From contig NZ_CP129107.1 of the NCBI RefSeq assembly GCF_030406725.1, positions 2,460,501 to 2,524,500 on the forward strand: DNA of 64,000 nucleotides. Reading direction: 5' to 3'. The position numbers and the translations under genes are program-made. This document shows positions 1 through 8,100 of this stretch, one piece after another; the first letter of the stretch is position 1, and every line of letters starts with the position of its first letter. The DNA comes from Alteriqipengyuania flavescens (GTDB lineage Bacteria; Pseudomonadota; Alphaproteobacteria; Sphingomonadales; Sphingomonadaceae). Under the pieces are notes generated by a model. It saw only the letters and a list, made by a program, of their open reading frames with translations, was not told the DNA's origin and searched no databases.

Positions 1-563
1 CGGCTGCCCGGATTGTGCCGCAGGCTTTCCACGACCTGTGCCACCTGGTTGATGCCCGGACCGGCGCGGAACGTGCACTCTCCTGCCGGCTCGTATGTCG
101 GCCAGTCGACCCATTGCTTGCCGTACACCGGGCCGAGATCGCCCCAGCGCGCGGCGAAATCCTCGTCCTGCGCGATCCGGGCCACGAAGGTGTCGAGCGC
201 GATGTCGTCGCCCGTGGCCCTGACATAATTTGCATGCGGCCACTCGTTCCAGATGCCCACGCCCTGCAGCACCAGCGGCCGGATATTGGTGTTGCCCGTC
301 AGGAACCACAGCAGCTCGCGCGTCGCGGTTTTCCAGTAAACCCGCTTGGTCGTGATCAGCGGCATCCGCCCGTCGGCGAGCGAGAAGCGAAGCGTCGCGC
401 CGAAGACCGACCGTGTGCCCACACCTGTCCGGTCGCGCCGCTCGTCACCCTTCTCCCACACGTGCCGCATCAGCTGGAGGTAAGGCAATTCGTAATGTGC
501 GTCGGCCGCAGTACCGAGGGGTGAATCGGGCGCGGATGCCAGTGTGACCATGCCATGACCCAT
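1..563 (-). CDS. thyA: Thymidylate synthase, N-terminal part (3' end outside window)
   Basis: Methylates dUMP to dTMP using methylenetetrahydrofolate in the cytoplasm. The minus strand is open from the left edge to an ATG at 563 and encodes about 187 residues, so the C-terminal third with the catalytic Cys is not in the window. Family landmarks seen are DRTGVGTRS (dUMP phosphate-binding Arg loop), LITTKR, ELLWFLTGNTN, IWNEW and GDLGPVYGKQW. A second ATG four codons downstream (551) is also possible. A start further in would remove conserved sequence, and the first ~20 residues are poorly conserved. It is divergent from the tRNA-Pro gene. Confidence 0.95.
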   Translation of the reverse strand, partial: MGHGMVTLASAPDSPLGTAADAHYELPYLQLMRHVWEKGDERRDRTGVGTRSVFGATLRFSLADGRMPLITTKRVYWKTATRELLWFLTGNTNIRPLVLQGVGIWNEWPHANYVRATGDDIALDTFVARIAQDEDFAARWGDLGPVYGKQWVDWPTYEPAGECTFRAGPGINQVAQVVESLRHNPGS

Positions 564-580
564 AGCGGCGAAAAGTGCGC

Positions 581-609
581 TTGCCACCCCGCACGCTCCC
601 CCCTATAGG
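581..609 (+). promoter_or_regulatory. Putative sigma70-type promoter for tRNA-Pro
   Basis: TTGCCA at 581-586 and TATAGG at 604-609 are separated by 17 bases, about 45 bases before the mature tRNA 5' end. The spacing and hexamers fit a housekeeping promoter. No transcription start can be seen directly, so this is inference. Confidence 0.45.
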
Positions 610-653
610 GCCGCCTCTGCCTCGCGGGGGTCCGCCTTCGCAACGCGTCCGGT

Positions 654-730
654 CGGGGAGTAGCTCAGCCTGGTAGAGCACTGTCTTCGGGAGGCAGGGG
701 CCGGAGGTTCGAATCCTCTCTCCCCGACCA
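654..730 (+). tRNA. tRNA-Pro (anticodon CGG)
   Basis: A 77-base cloverleaf. The acceptor stem CGGGGAG pairs with CTCCCCG, the D arm is GCTC/GAGC, and the anticodon stem CTGTC/GGCAG carries loop TTCGGGA with anticodon CGG. The T arm has loop TTCGAAT, the discriminator is A, and the CCA end is encoded. The C1:G72 pair is typical of bacterial tRNA-Pro. It reads the codon CCG, which should be frequent in this GC-rich genome. It stands alone, between thyA (divergent) and a DUF3429 gene (convergent). Confidence 0.97.
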
Positions 731-774
731 ATTTGCTACCTGCGGCGCGCGGCTAGGACACACCGCACCCTGCT

Positions 775-1221
775 TCAAAGCAACGCGATACCCACAAGTA
801 GCGTCAGCGCGCCAAGGCCCAGCGACAGGTTGCGCCTGAGCCTTAGCCAGTCCCCGCCGCCGTAACTCAGCGCCCGGTCGATGACGGGAGAAAGCGCGAT
901 AAGTGGACCCAGCAGCAACAGCGCAGGACCAGGCCATTCCCAACCGATCGTCCAGGGGAAATAGAGGACAAGTCCAATCAGGCTGGGGGCCACGCTGACG
1001 GTGAAGACCCATGTACGCCGCTCTGCCGCCTGCACGGCAGCGCCCCACCACGCCCCGCCAAGGAAACTGAAGATCAGCGCGGCGTAGGCAAACGCGCAGG
1101 CCGCTGCGACCCAGCGCCACTCGCTGCCTGAAAGCACGACGGCGGCGGCAAACGCTTGCGGCAAAAGGCCTGCGTAACCGAGCGCCTTTGCTGCCCCGTC
1201 GAGTCCGGTGCTGCCTTCCAT
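775..1221 (-). CDS. DUF3429 family integral membrane protein
   Basis: A 148-residue hydrophobic protein with about four to five predicted membrane helices, e.g. around residues 15-30, 35-60, 70-85, 90-105 and 125-147. The conserved pattern SFLGGAWWG in the second or third helix and the overall size match the DUF3429 family of inner-membrane proteins, whose function is unknown. It starts at an ATG 46 bases from the start of the divergent COQ8-like kinase, so the two promoters must be compact or shared. The family call rests on motif memory, so the assignment is good and the function is open. Confidence 0.75.
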   Translation of the reverse strand: MEGSTGLDGAAKALGYAGLLPQAFAAAVVLSGSEWRWVAAACAFAYAALIFSFLGGAWWGAAVQAAERRTWVFTVSVAPSLIGLVLYFPWTIGWEWPGPALLLLGPLIALSPVIDRALSYGGGDWLRLRRNLSLGLGALTLLVGIALL

Positions 1222-1267
1222 GCCGACTCCGCTTGTTCCGCCCCGTCACGGCCCCATATCGGGCATC

Positions 1268-2629
1268 ATGTCCGAAGATCGAAAGCCGGACCGCTATCGC
1301 GCGGTTCCCAGTTCGCGTTTGTCCCGCCTGTCCGGCTTCGGCAAGTTGGCCGGCGGTGTTGCCGGCGGAATGCTGGCTGAGGGCGCGCGAAAGTTCGCCG
1401 CCGGGGAGCGGCCGAGCCTGCAGGAGCTGGCATTGACGCCGGGCAACGCGCAACGATTGACCAACCAGCTATCGCAACTGCGCGGCGCGGCGATGAAGCT
1501 GGGCCAGATGATTTCGCTCGACGCCGGGGACCTGCTGCCGCCGGAGCTTTCCGCCATCCTCGCCACCCTGCGGGACCAGGCGAATTTCATGCCGCCAAGG
1601 CAGCTCGACAAGGTTCTGGCAGAAGAATGGGGGAAGGACTGGCGCAGGCAGTTTCTTCGCTTCGAGCCCCACCCGATCGCAGCCGCCAGCATCGGCCAGG
1701 TTCACCGCGCCCTCACCCGCGACGGCGACGAGCTGGCGATCAAGGTGCAATATCCCGGAGTGCGAGACAGTATCGATGCCGATATCGACAATGTCGCGTC
1801 CCTGCTGCGACTCTCGGGGCTGCTGCCCAAGGAGCTCGATATCGCTCCGCTCCTCGCGGCCGCCAAGGAGCAGTTGCACGAAGAAGCGAATTACCTGCGC
1901 GAAGGCGAACAGATGCGCCTTTATGCGGAAAGGCTGGCCGGCGAGCGGGGGTTCGTGGTCCCTCGCCTCTATCCAGACATGACCACAAGGCAGGTTCTCG
2001 TCATGAGCTACGAGGCCGGCGAGCCGATCGAGAACCTCGAGACGCAGTCGCAGGACGTTATCGACGAAGTCTTCGGCCGCCTGCTGTCGCTGGTCGCGCG
2101 CGAGCTCTTCGAATTTCGCGTCATGCAGACCGATCCCAATTTCGCGAACTTCCGGTTCCGCGCCGATACGCAGGACATCGTCCTGCTCGATTTCGGCGCG
2201 ACGCGACCTGTCGAGCCGCGCCTGTCCGGAGCATATCGCGCGATGCTCACTCACGGATTTGCCGGAGAGCGGGAGAAGGCGGTCGCAGCTGCCGTCGACA
2301 GCGGATTTGTGAACCGCGTCGTGCTCGAAAGACATCCCGACCGGGTCGAGCGGATGACTGATGTCATCATGGCCGAGTTGACCCGTAAAGAGCCGTTCGA
2401 TTTTGGCGATCGTGCGTTCGTGGCCGTCCTGCGTGACGAAGGCATGGCTATAGCGAGGGACAAGGCGAGCTGGCACCTGCCGCCCCCGGAGGCCGTATTC
2501 GTCCAGCGAAAGGTCAGCGGAACGGCGTTGCTGGGCGCAAGGCTGAAGGCGGTTGTCGATGTGCGCGGACGGGTCGGGAAGGTCCTGACGGACAGTCCGC
2601 CCGTTACCCTCACACCGGCGCAGGACTAG
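1268..2629 (+). CDS. ABC1/UbiB/COQ8 family atypical kinase
   Basis: Member of the UbiB/ADCK (ABC1) family, atypical kinase/ATPases that support ubiquinone biosynthesis. The protein has 453 residues from ATG 1268; an in-frame upstream ATG at 1208 would overlap the divergent gene and adds unconserved sequence. Landmarks are KxGQ (KLGQ, about residues 77-80), the Ala-rich loop AAAS (about 138), the lysine of AIKVQYPG (about 159), QTDPNFANF (287-295) and LLDFGATR (about 306-313). QTDPN resembles eukaryotic COQ8 (QTDPNW) rather than the HADxHPGN of E. coli UbiB. No other ubiquinone genes are adjacent. A terminator follows the stop codon. Confidence 0.9.
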   Translation: MSEDRKPDRYRAVPSSRLSRLSGFGKLAGGVAGGMLAEGARKFAAGERPSLQELALTPGNAQRLTNQLSQLRGAAMKLGQMISLDAGDLLPPELSAILATLRDQANFMPPRQLDKVLAEEWGKDWRRQFLRFEPHPIAAASIGQVHRALTRDGDELAIKVQYPGVRDSIDADIDNVASLLRLSGLLPKELDIAPLLAAAKEQLHEEANYLREGEQMRLYAERLAGERGFVVPRLYPDMTTRQVLVMSYEAGEPIENLETQSQDVIDEVFGRLLSLVARELFEFRVMQTDPNFANFRFRADTQDIVLLDFGATRPVEPRLSGAYRAMLTHGFAGEREKAVAAAVDSGFVNRVVLERHPDRVERMTDVIMAELTRKEPFDFGDRAFVAVLRDEGMAIARDKASWHLPPPEAVFVQRKVSGTALLGARLKAVVDVRGRVGKVLTDSPPVTLTPAQD

Positions 2630-2642
2630 AAACCGAAAAGGA

Positions 2643-2670
2643 AAAGGCCCGACATCGCTGCCGGGCCTTT
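2643..2670 (+). terminator. Bidirectional rho-independent-type hairpin
   Basis: The 9-bp perfect stem AAAGGCCCG/CGGGCCTTT has a 10-base loop and lies between the stop codons of two convergent genes (COQ8-like kinase and small acidic-tail protein). The A-rich 5' and T-rich 3' flanks of the stem let it work on both strands. Confidence 0.8.
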
Positions 2671-2692
2671 CGAAACTTGTTATTCCGTTCGA

Positions 2693-2965
2693 TCAGACGG
2701 AGACGGGAACTTCATCGTCGTCATCATCGTCCGACAGCAGGATGATCGCACCCACGATGGCAGCGAGGCCGAGCAGTGCGGGAAGCAGCCAGTTCACGCC
2801 GGCAGCTTCTTCTTCCACGCCGATCGGCAGGACGCAGCCGTCAGCACCCTGACAGTTGACGCGCGATTCAATCTGGCTCTGCGCGTTTGCCTGGATTGGC
2901 AACAGCGTCGAGGTGGCGAGGAAAGCTGCCGCTACGGAAGCCCTTGTAATGTTTGTCTTTGTCAT
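2693..2965 (-). CDS. Small exported membrane protein with poly-Asp tail
   Basis: A 90-residue protein of unknown function. It has an N-terminal signal peptide (about residues 1-28, ending in an ANA-Q type cleavage site). A short mature region follows with two Cys that could form a disulfide (about 39 and 44). There is one transmembrane helix (about 57-77) and then a run of six Asp before the hydrophobic end EVPVSV. If the signal peptide is cleaved, the acidic tail would be cytoplasmic. It is convergent with the COQ8-like gene and shares its terminator. I do not recognise a named family; the tail is not a canonical PEP-CTERM or LPXTG signal. Confidence 0.75.
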   Translation of the reverse strand: MTKTNITRASVAAAFLATSTLLPIQANAQSQIESRVNCQGADGCVLPIGVEEEAAGVNWLLPALLGLAAIVGAIILLSDDDDDDEVPVSV

Positions 2966-3263
2966 TCCATCCCTTCCTTATCGTATCTCTTTATCCAACC
3001 CGCATTCGCGCTTCAGACGAACGATCAGGGCAAGCGGTAGCTGCGTGCTAGTCCTCCTAAAGCTAGAAACGCGTGAAAGTTCCAGAAAAATCGCAAGAAA
3101 TTTGCGATGGGTCGTTCAGCCGTGGTTTTGCTGTCACAACACAAGAGAATCCAGAAGTTTCTTCTACCGTTTGGGAACATGAGGGAGCAGAAACTGTTGG
3201 GGCGATGAAGGCGGTTTCCTGATCCAGCTGCGTGGTGAATTGAAACCCAACAGGAGAATAACA
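2966..3263. other. Divergent intergenic region with a small dyad
   Basis: About 300 bases without a convincing gene, between the starts of two divergent exported-protein genes. It is clearly more AT-rich than its surroundings. The dyad ATCGCAA (3090-3096) / TTGCGAT (3102-3108) with a 5-base loop could be an operator or a leader hairpin. It lacks a T-run, so it is not a terminator. ORFs crossing it do not look coding. Confidence 0.5.
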
Positions 3264-3725
3264 ATGAAAAAAGCTCTTTTTGCAGCCGGCGCGTGTGCGC
3301 TGGGTATCGCGTTTTCTTCGGCAGCGGCCGCTCAGACCGCACCGATGGGTGCTGAAATCTACGGCCAGACCGTCCAGGTCCGCTTTGCCGACGGCACCAC
3401 CAACAACGTGATGTTCATGCAGAACGGTACCGCAACGATTCGCTCGATGGACGGCATGTCCATGCCGGCGACCTGGGCCGTGCGCGGTGGCGATCTGTGC
3501 CTGATGGCCGGCGGTGCCGAAGAATGCTGGGACTACAATAATCGATTCGTGGCTGGTCAGGCCATGCCGATGACGAGCAGCTGCGGCGCCGCGTCGCAGT
3601 GGACTGCCCTCGGTGTGAACAACATTGCCCCGCCGCCCCCGCCGCCTGTCCGTACGCAGCCGGCTCCCGCTCCTGCACCGGCACCGATGCCGGCACCCGC
3701 GCCTCGCGTGGGCGAACGCGGCTGA
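3264..3725 (+). CDS. Exported protein with Pro/Ala-rich tail, hypothetical
   Basis: A 153-residue protein from ATG 3264, chosen because AGGAG sits 8 bases upstream; the ATG at 3240 lacks a ribosome site and would bury the signal peptide. The signal peptide covers residues 1-23 (ends AAAAQ). A compact domain with three or four Cys follows (CLMAGGAEEC region and SSCG), then a tail from about residue 118 made of Pro/Ala repeats (PAPAPAP). Such tails often span or bind cell wall. The next gene, 8 bases downstream, is an L,D-transpeptidase, so a periplasmic or cell-wall role is plausible. The function is unknown. Confidence 0.8.
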   Translation: MKKALFAAGACALGIAFSSAAAAQTAPMGAEIYGQTVQVRFADGTTNNVMFMQNGTATIRSMDGMSMPATWAVRGGDLCLMAGGAEECWDYNNRFVAGQAMPMTSSCGAASQWTALGVNNIAPPPPPPVRTQPAPAPAPAPMPAPAPRVGERG

Positions 3726-3733
3726 GGTAAAAC

Positions 3734-4948
3734 TTGCAACGCAAGACTTTCATAACCGTAGCATTGGCCGGCGCGCTCCTGAGTGCGCCGGCCTCTGCCG
3801 ATTCCGTAGGTAATGCCTCCAATGCCGCAGCGCGGCCCGGCGAAACGGAAATGTATTACGTCGACAGCGAGCTGAAACCCGGGCCGCGCGTTTCGGCGAG
3901 TAGCGACAACGCGATCCTGCGCGACCTGCGCCGCGCCGCGGAGGCATTTGATGCGGATTGGGGCGACCTTCCCCAATCGACCTTGAGCGAAGGCGAGGCC
4001 CTTCGGGTTGGCGACCGGTCCGTCCGGGTGGCGCAGCTGCGCCAGCGCCTCGGCTTGTCCGCGGGGACCAGCTTCGATGCCGAACTGGCCGCGCGCGTCC
4101 GCGATTTCCGCAAGGCCCACGGATTGCCGCCGGCTGCCGTGGTGGATGCAGACATGATCCGCGCGCTCAATCGCGGACACAGCTATTACAAGCGCAAGAT
4201 CGATTTGAACATCGAACGGCTCGAGGCGATTCCCGCCGATCCGGGCGAACGATATATCGTCGTCGACAGCGCCGCACAGATCCTGACGATGTACGAGGAT
4301 GGCAAGCCGGTCGGCACCATGCGCGTCGTCGTCGGGAAGGAAACCGATCCCACCCCCATGATGGCCGGGCTGATCCGCTATTCCGAAGTGCGTCCCTACT
4401 GGAACGTCCCGCCCGACCTAGTGCGGCGGAATATCGCACCCAAAGTGCTGGCCCAGGGCATGCCCTATATCGAACGCACCGGCTTCCAGCCCCTTTCGGA
4501 CTGGACGGAAGAAGCAGAGCCATTGGATCCGAAGAAGGTCGACTGGCAGGCCGTGGCCGATGGCGACTTCGATTTGCGTGTCCGCCAGTTGCCAGGACCC
4601 GGCAATGGCATGGGGGACATCAAATTCATGTTTCCCAACCCGCTCGGAATATATCTGCACGATACGCCGTCGCGCGAGTTGTTCACCGAGGACATGCGTG
4701 CATTCAGCGCGGGTTGCGTACGGCTGCAGGATGCACCGCGCCTTGCCCGCTGGCTGCATGACGGGGAAAAACCCGGCGAAGGCAGCGATGAGGCATCGCT
4801 CGCGGTCCCTCTGCCCAAGCCCGTGCCGGTGTTTATTACCTACCTGACCGCCGCGCCGGTCGACGGCCGCATCGAATTCCGTGACGATTTCTACGGCCGC
4901 GACGCACGGCTGATGTCGCGCGTCACGGCCGATTTCCTCGACTTTTAA
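3734..4948 (+). CDS. L,D-transpeptidase, YcbB-like, with peptidoglycan-binding domain
   Basis: Forms 3-3 cross-links in peptidoglycan, or attaches proteins to it, in the periplasm. The protein has 404 residues from a TTG start at 3734, preceded by GAGG. The signal peptide covers about residues 1-22. A PG-binding-1-like segment (VRVAQLRQRLGL to about 145) precedes the YkuD catalytic domain. The catalytic motif is HDTPSRELF (His about 309) followed by SAGCVRLQ with nucleophile Cys about 328. The long insert and the SAGC form are typical of the YcbB/LdtD type. It is probably co-transcribed with the upstream exported protein. Confidence 0.92.
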   Translation: MQRKTFITVALAGALLSAPASADSVGNASNAAARPGETEMYYVDSELKPGPRVSASSDNAILRDLRRAAEAFDADWGDLPQSTLSEGEALRVGDRSVRVAQLRQRLGLSAGTSFDAELAARVRDFRKAHGLPPAAVVDADMIRALNRGHSYYKRKIDLNIERLEAIPADPGERYIVVDSAAQILTMYEDGKPVGTMRVVVGKETDPTPMMAGLIRYSEVRPYWNVPPDLVRRNIAPKVLAQGMPYIERTGFQPLSDWTEEAEPLDPKKVDWQAVADGDFDLRVRQLPGPGNGMGDIKFMFPNPLGIYLHDTPSRELFTEDMRAFSAGCVRLQDAPRLARWLHDGEKPGEGSDEASLAVPLPKPVPVFITYLTAAPVDGRIEFRDDFYGRDARLMSRVTADFLDF

Positions 4949-4966
4949 CCCGTCGATCTCTCCGTA

Positions 4967-7906
4967 TCAGTCGATCTCGACTGTCCCGACGAGTCGGCGA
5001 CCGTCGTCGCTGGGGAGCATTTCCACGTCGATCAGCTCTTCGCTCTGCTGCGGGGTGGCGAAGTTGCGGATGATCCGCACCGTCGCGGTTGACGGGCCGT
5101 TGGGATTGCGCCGGTCGGCAGCGTAGGTGTCCAGCTCGATCCGGTACGTTCCGTTGGGCGCCTTGCGGATCATGAACTCTTCCGGGCCGTAACCCTGGGT
5201 TACGTCGTGCAGGTAGCGCGCGCCCTCTTTCGAAGTGCGGTTGCTGTATCCGATCTCCTGCCCGTCCGGCTGGCGGACCCACAGGTCGAGGTCGGTGCGC
5301 GGCGTGTTCCACTGAACCACCACCCGCATGTCGAGCGGCAGGGCGGCGATGAACTTGTCGTCCAGCGCCACGCCGAGGTCCCGGCCGCCGAGCGCGACGA
5401 TAATCGCGTTCGCCTCTGCCAAGGCATATTCGTTCACCCGGCCGTACTCGTCCGGCCAGCGCTTCATGCCTGCATCGACGAACAGTTGGAGCGACTTCTG
5501 CAAATTGGCGCGGTTGTTCATCGCCCGGCCGCGCTTGGCGTAGGCGTCAGCCAGCGCAAGCAGCGGATGGGGCCGTTCGGCCTCGCGATCGACCAGCTGT
5601 TCCAGCAGCCAGATCGCGCGGTCCGGGTCGCCATACCGCAGCAGGCGCTGGGCGACGATGAACAGCGTCTGGTTGTCGCGCGCCGGTAATTCGAGCGCGG
5701 CTTCCGCTGCACGCAGGGCTTCCTGCTTGCGCCCGTTCGACCAGTGCCATTCGGCGAGGTCGAGGTAGAACAGAGGCAGATCGCCGCTCTCCTTCGCGGT
5801 GTCAGCCACCGCATCGACCCAATTGTCTCCCGCAGCCTGCCACGCCGCGATATAGGGCCGGTCGGCGGCCCATTCCGCGGTCTCGATAGCGCCGTCCTCT
5901 GCATATTCGACACCGTTGGCCATCGCCTGCGGGGAACCGAATTCCGCCTCGGCCTCGGCGACGTCGACTGTGGTGACCCGCTCGACTGCGGACTGGGTGC
6001 GCGCGCCGCCTGTCACGACGATGTTCGAGGCGTCCTGCGGCGGAGGCGGAGCGACCGGCGGCGGCGGTGCCATGCGCGCCGGTGGCGGAGGAGGCGGGGG
6101 CGGCGGCGCGGGTGGCGAAACTGCCGACTCTTCCAGGGCCATGTCTTGAACGACGGCGACAGGCACCGGCGGCGGCGGAACGCCCGGATTGCCCATGTCG
6201 GCAGGGGCCTTGCCGGTCTCCCACCACTCCTTGCGCTGTTCCCACATGGCGACGATGTTTTCGTAGAATGCCCGGTCCCGCCGCGCATCGAATTCCGCGC
6301 GCTGGCGCTTGATCGCGTCGAATTGCTGGCGGAGCGCCTTGGGATAGGAGTCGGGCGGCGTGAACCCGCTCTCAACATAATCTTCCGGCGTTTCGAGTAC
6401 GATGAAGCTCACCCCCGGGGTCGCGACGGACCAGCGCCGCGCTTCCCCGGCCAGTTTCTCGATAGTCATGGAATCGCGCACCGTCGCAAGCCGCTGGGCG
6501 GCCCAAAGCGCACCGGGCGCGGCAAAGTTCGGCACTGCCATGCGGTTCACGGGGATCAGGCGCCCGTTGACCTGCAGGCGGCCGTCGGTCGGCATCGGCC
6601 CGACCAGGCGATAGCGCCCTTCCCCGGCCGGCAGGCTGCGCGTTTCGATCGCCACTTTCTCTCCGTCGGTGACCAAGGGGATGGCGCTCGGCGACATCAA
6701 CAGGTCGATCGCCTTGTCATCGTTCACGGCGCCAAGGTCCACGAAGGCCCCGCCCATGCGCCGCGCCTCTGCTTCGAGCCACGGCTTGTCGGCCTCCCCG
6801 CCGGAAGTCACGAAGCTCACGCGGCACGGCGTCCCGCCAAGCCCACGTCGCTGGCCGATGGTTGCTCGCCCATCGGAGAAGACCACGCAGGTCCCCCTCG
6901 TGGCTCTGATCGGGGTGGCAAGATATTCGTAGCTCGTCCCGCCGGCATAGCGGACGGCTTTCAGCGTCTCGGCCACGTTGCGCGCATCGACTTCGATCGC
7001 CTCTTCGCCCCGGCTGTCGAACAATTGGATCGTGACCTTGCGCGCATCGAGTCGGCGGGCGAGGCGCTCTGCCAATTCGGCTTCGCGCTCCAGCTCGTCG
7101 TCGAGCCGCGAAACCGAGCGGTCCCACATGATCACCAGGTTGTCGCGCCCGGCTTCCGGTGCGGGCGGCAAGTCGCCGGTAAGTTCGAAAAACTGACCCT
7201 CGCCCGGGTGCTGGCTCAGGGTCAGGCCGTCGGCTGGCTCTGCGGTGAAGCGGATGGCGCCCTCGACCTCGCCCGCTCCGGCGCGATAGACCCACGCGCC
7301 GCCATCCTGCGTCCAAGCGAAATCGCGGCCCGGCGCGCTGTCCACGCCGCGCACGCGCATCGTAATGGCACCAACCTGTCCGCTATCTAGCGGCAGGATG
7401 TATCCGCCGTTCGCATCGAGCGGGCTGGAGAAACGGATCCGGATGGTGCGTCCCTGCCGTGGGAAGATCGGATACACCCGGCTTTCGAACCGGTCGGAGT
7501 AATCGACTTCGGCAAGGCCCGGATCGATCCGGCGGACGACCCTGCGCTCGAACGCCTCGCGGGCGCGGTCACGCGACTGGAGAACGCCGTCGATCATTTC
7601 CCCGCCAACGTCGAGCGCATAGCCGGTGACAACGCTGCCCTCGGGCAGGGTCAGTCCGAATTCGCCCTCCAGCGTCTCGTTGCCTGGGTTTTCGAACCGC
7701 ACCGACATCTCGGTCATCGCGAGGCCGCCGCGGCGCGTCACTTCGATATCGAGCGAGGCGATCTGCAGCTGTTTGCTGTCCTCACCCACCACCCCGTCGA
7801 CGCGGGCACTGAGCGCGGGCGAGGCGCGCTGGTCCTGTGCACTGTCCATGATCGGCAGGCTGCCGGCGATGGCCACCAACGACACGAGCGATACGAAACG
7901 ACGCAT
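4967..7906 (-). CDS. VIT / VWA domain exported protein with DUF2135 C-terminus
   Basis: A large exported protein of 979 residues from ATG 7906 (GGGGAGAG ribosome site); an upstream in-frame ATG at 8068 would add unconserved sequence. Order of parts: signal peptide (1-25), VIT domain (about 45-180; vault/inter-alpha-trypsin type), VWA-like domain with MIDAS DxSxS (DRSVS) and FSDG, then a His/Lys-poor alpha-helical stretch. Next come a long polyproline linker, a TPR-like helical region and a C-terminal DUF2135 domain (PRTDLDLWVRQPDG). In other bacteria VIT-VWA proteins are surface or periplasmic and bind metal and partners. The exact role here is unknown. Confidence 0.85.
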   Translation of the reverse strand: MRRFVSLVSLVAIAGSLPIMDSAQDQRASPALSARVDGVVGEDSKQLQIASLDIEVTRRGGLAMTEMSVRFENPGNETLEGEFGLTLPEGSVVTGYALDVGGEMIDGVLQSRDRAREAFERRVVRRIDPGLAEVDYSDRFESRVYPIFPRQGRTIRIRFSSPLDANGGYILPLDSGQVGAITMRVRGVDSAPGRDFAWTQDGGAWVYRAGAGEVEGAIRFTAEPADGLTLSQHPGEGQFFELTGDLPPAPEAGRDNLVIMWDRSVSRLDDELEREAELAERLARRLDARKVTIQLFDSRGEEAIEVDARNVAETLKAVRYAGGTSYEYLATPIRATRGTCVVFSDGRATIGQRRGLGGTPCRVSFVTSGGEADKPWLEAEARRMGGAFVDLGAVNDDKAIDLLMSPSAIPLVTDGEKVAIETRSLPAGEGRYRLVGPMPTDGRLQVNGRLIPVNRMAVPNFAAPGALWAAQRLATVRDSMTIEKLAGEARRWSVATPGVSFIVLETPEDYVESGFTPPDSYPKALRQQFDAIKRQRAEFDARRDRAFYENIVAMWEQRKEWWETGKAPADMGNPGVPPPPVPVAVVQDMALEESAVSPPAPPPPPPPPPARMAPPPPVAPPPPQDASNIVVTGGARTQSAVERVTTVDVAEAEAEFGSPQAMANGVEYAEDGAIETAEWAADRPYIAAWQAAGDNWVDAVADTAKESGDLPLFYLDLAEWHWSNGRKQEALRAAEAALELPARDNQTLFIVAQRLLRYGDPDRAIWLLEQLVDREAERPHPLLALADAYAKRGRAMNNRANLQKSLQLFVDAGMKRWPDEYGRVNEYALAEANAIIVALGGRDLGVALDDKFIAALPLDMRVVVQWNTPRTDLDLWVRQPDGQEIGYSNRTSKEGARYLHDVTQGYGPEEFMIRKAPNGTYRIELDTYAADRRNPNGPSTATVRIIRNFATPQQSEELIDVEMLPSDDGRRLVGTVEID

Positions 7907-7967
7907 GGAACTCTCCCCTGTTCGGTTCCGCACTGAATCGGCGCGCGAAAATGAACCGGATGTGAAG

Positions 7968-7984
7968 ATGATACAAAATATCAT
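7968..7984. promoter_or_regulatory. Dyad ATGATA-N5-TATCAT in divergent promoter region
   Basis: A perfect 6-bp inverted repeat with an AT-rich 5-base spacer, lying 62 bases upstream of the VIT gene start and about 117 bases upstream of purF. It may be an operator or part of a -10 region. It could affect either gene. No regulator is identified. Confidence 0.35.
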
Positions 7985-8100
7985 AAGGTGCAAGCCCGGC
8001 CCTGCAAAACTAGTCGGGCGAAGCGCTGGCGCAGGGTTGTAATCTCTCACCGGAACGCCCATTGGCAACCGCGCTGGATACAGGCTTCGCGGGCGGCCCG

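Noticed and set aside
1294-2629. Several long ORFs on the opposite strand and in other frames inside the COQ8-like gene and elsewhere
   Set aside because: They overlap genes with clear homology, have no ribosome sites and encode Arg/Ala-rich sequence expected from shadow frames in GC-rich DNA.
2693-2965. Possible PEP-CTERM substrate of XrtA
   Set aside because: The C-terminal end is an acidic run then EVPVSV, after a helix. A PEP-CTERM signal needs VPxPEP before a helix and basic residues after it.
3000-3240. Possible small RNA or riboswitch between the divergent exported-protein genes
   Set aside because: Only one short hairpin without T-run or conserved riboswitch elements could be seen.
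5900-6170. Possible poly-proline repeat or CRISPR-like repetition
   Set aside because: The repeats are the coding sequence of a proline-rich linker and are not spaced units.
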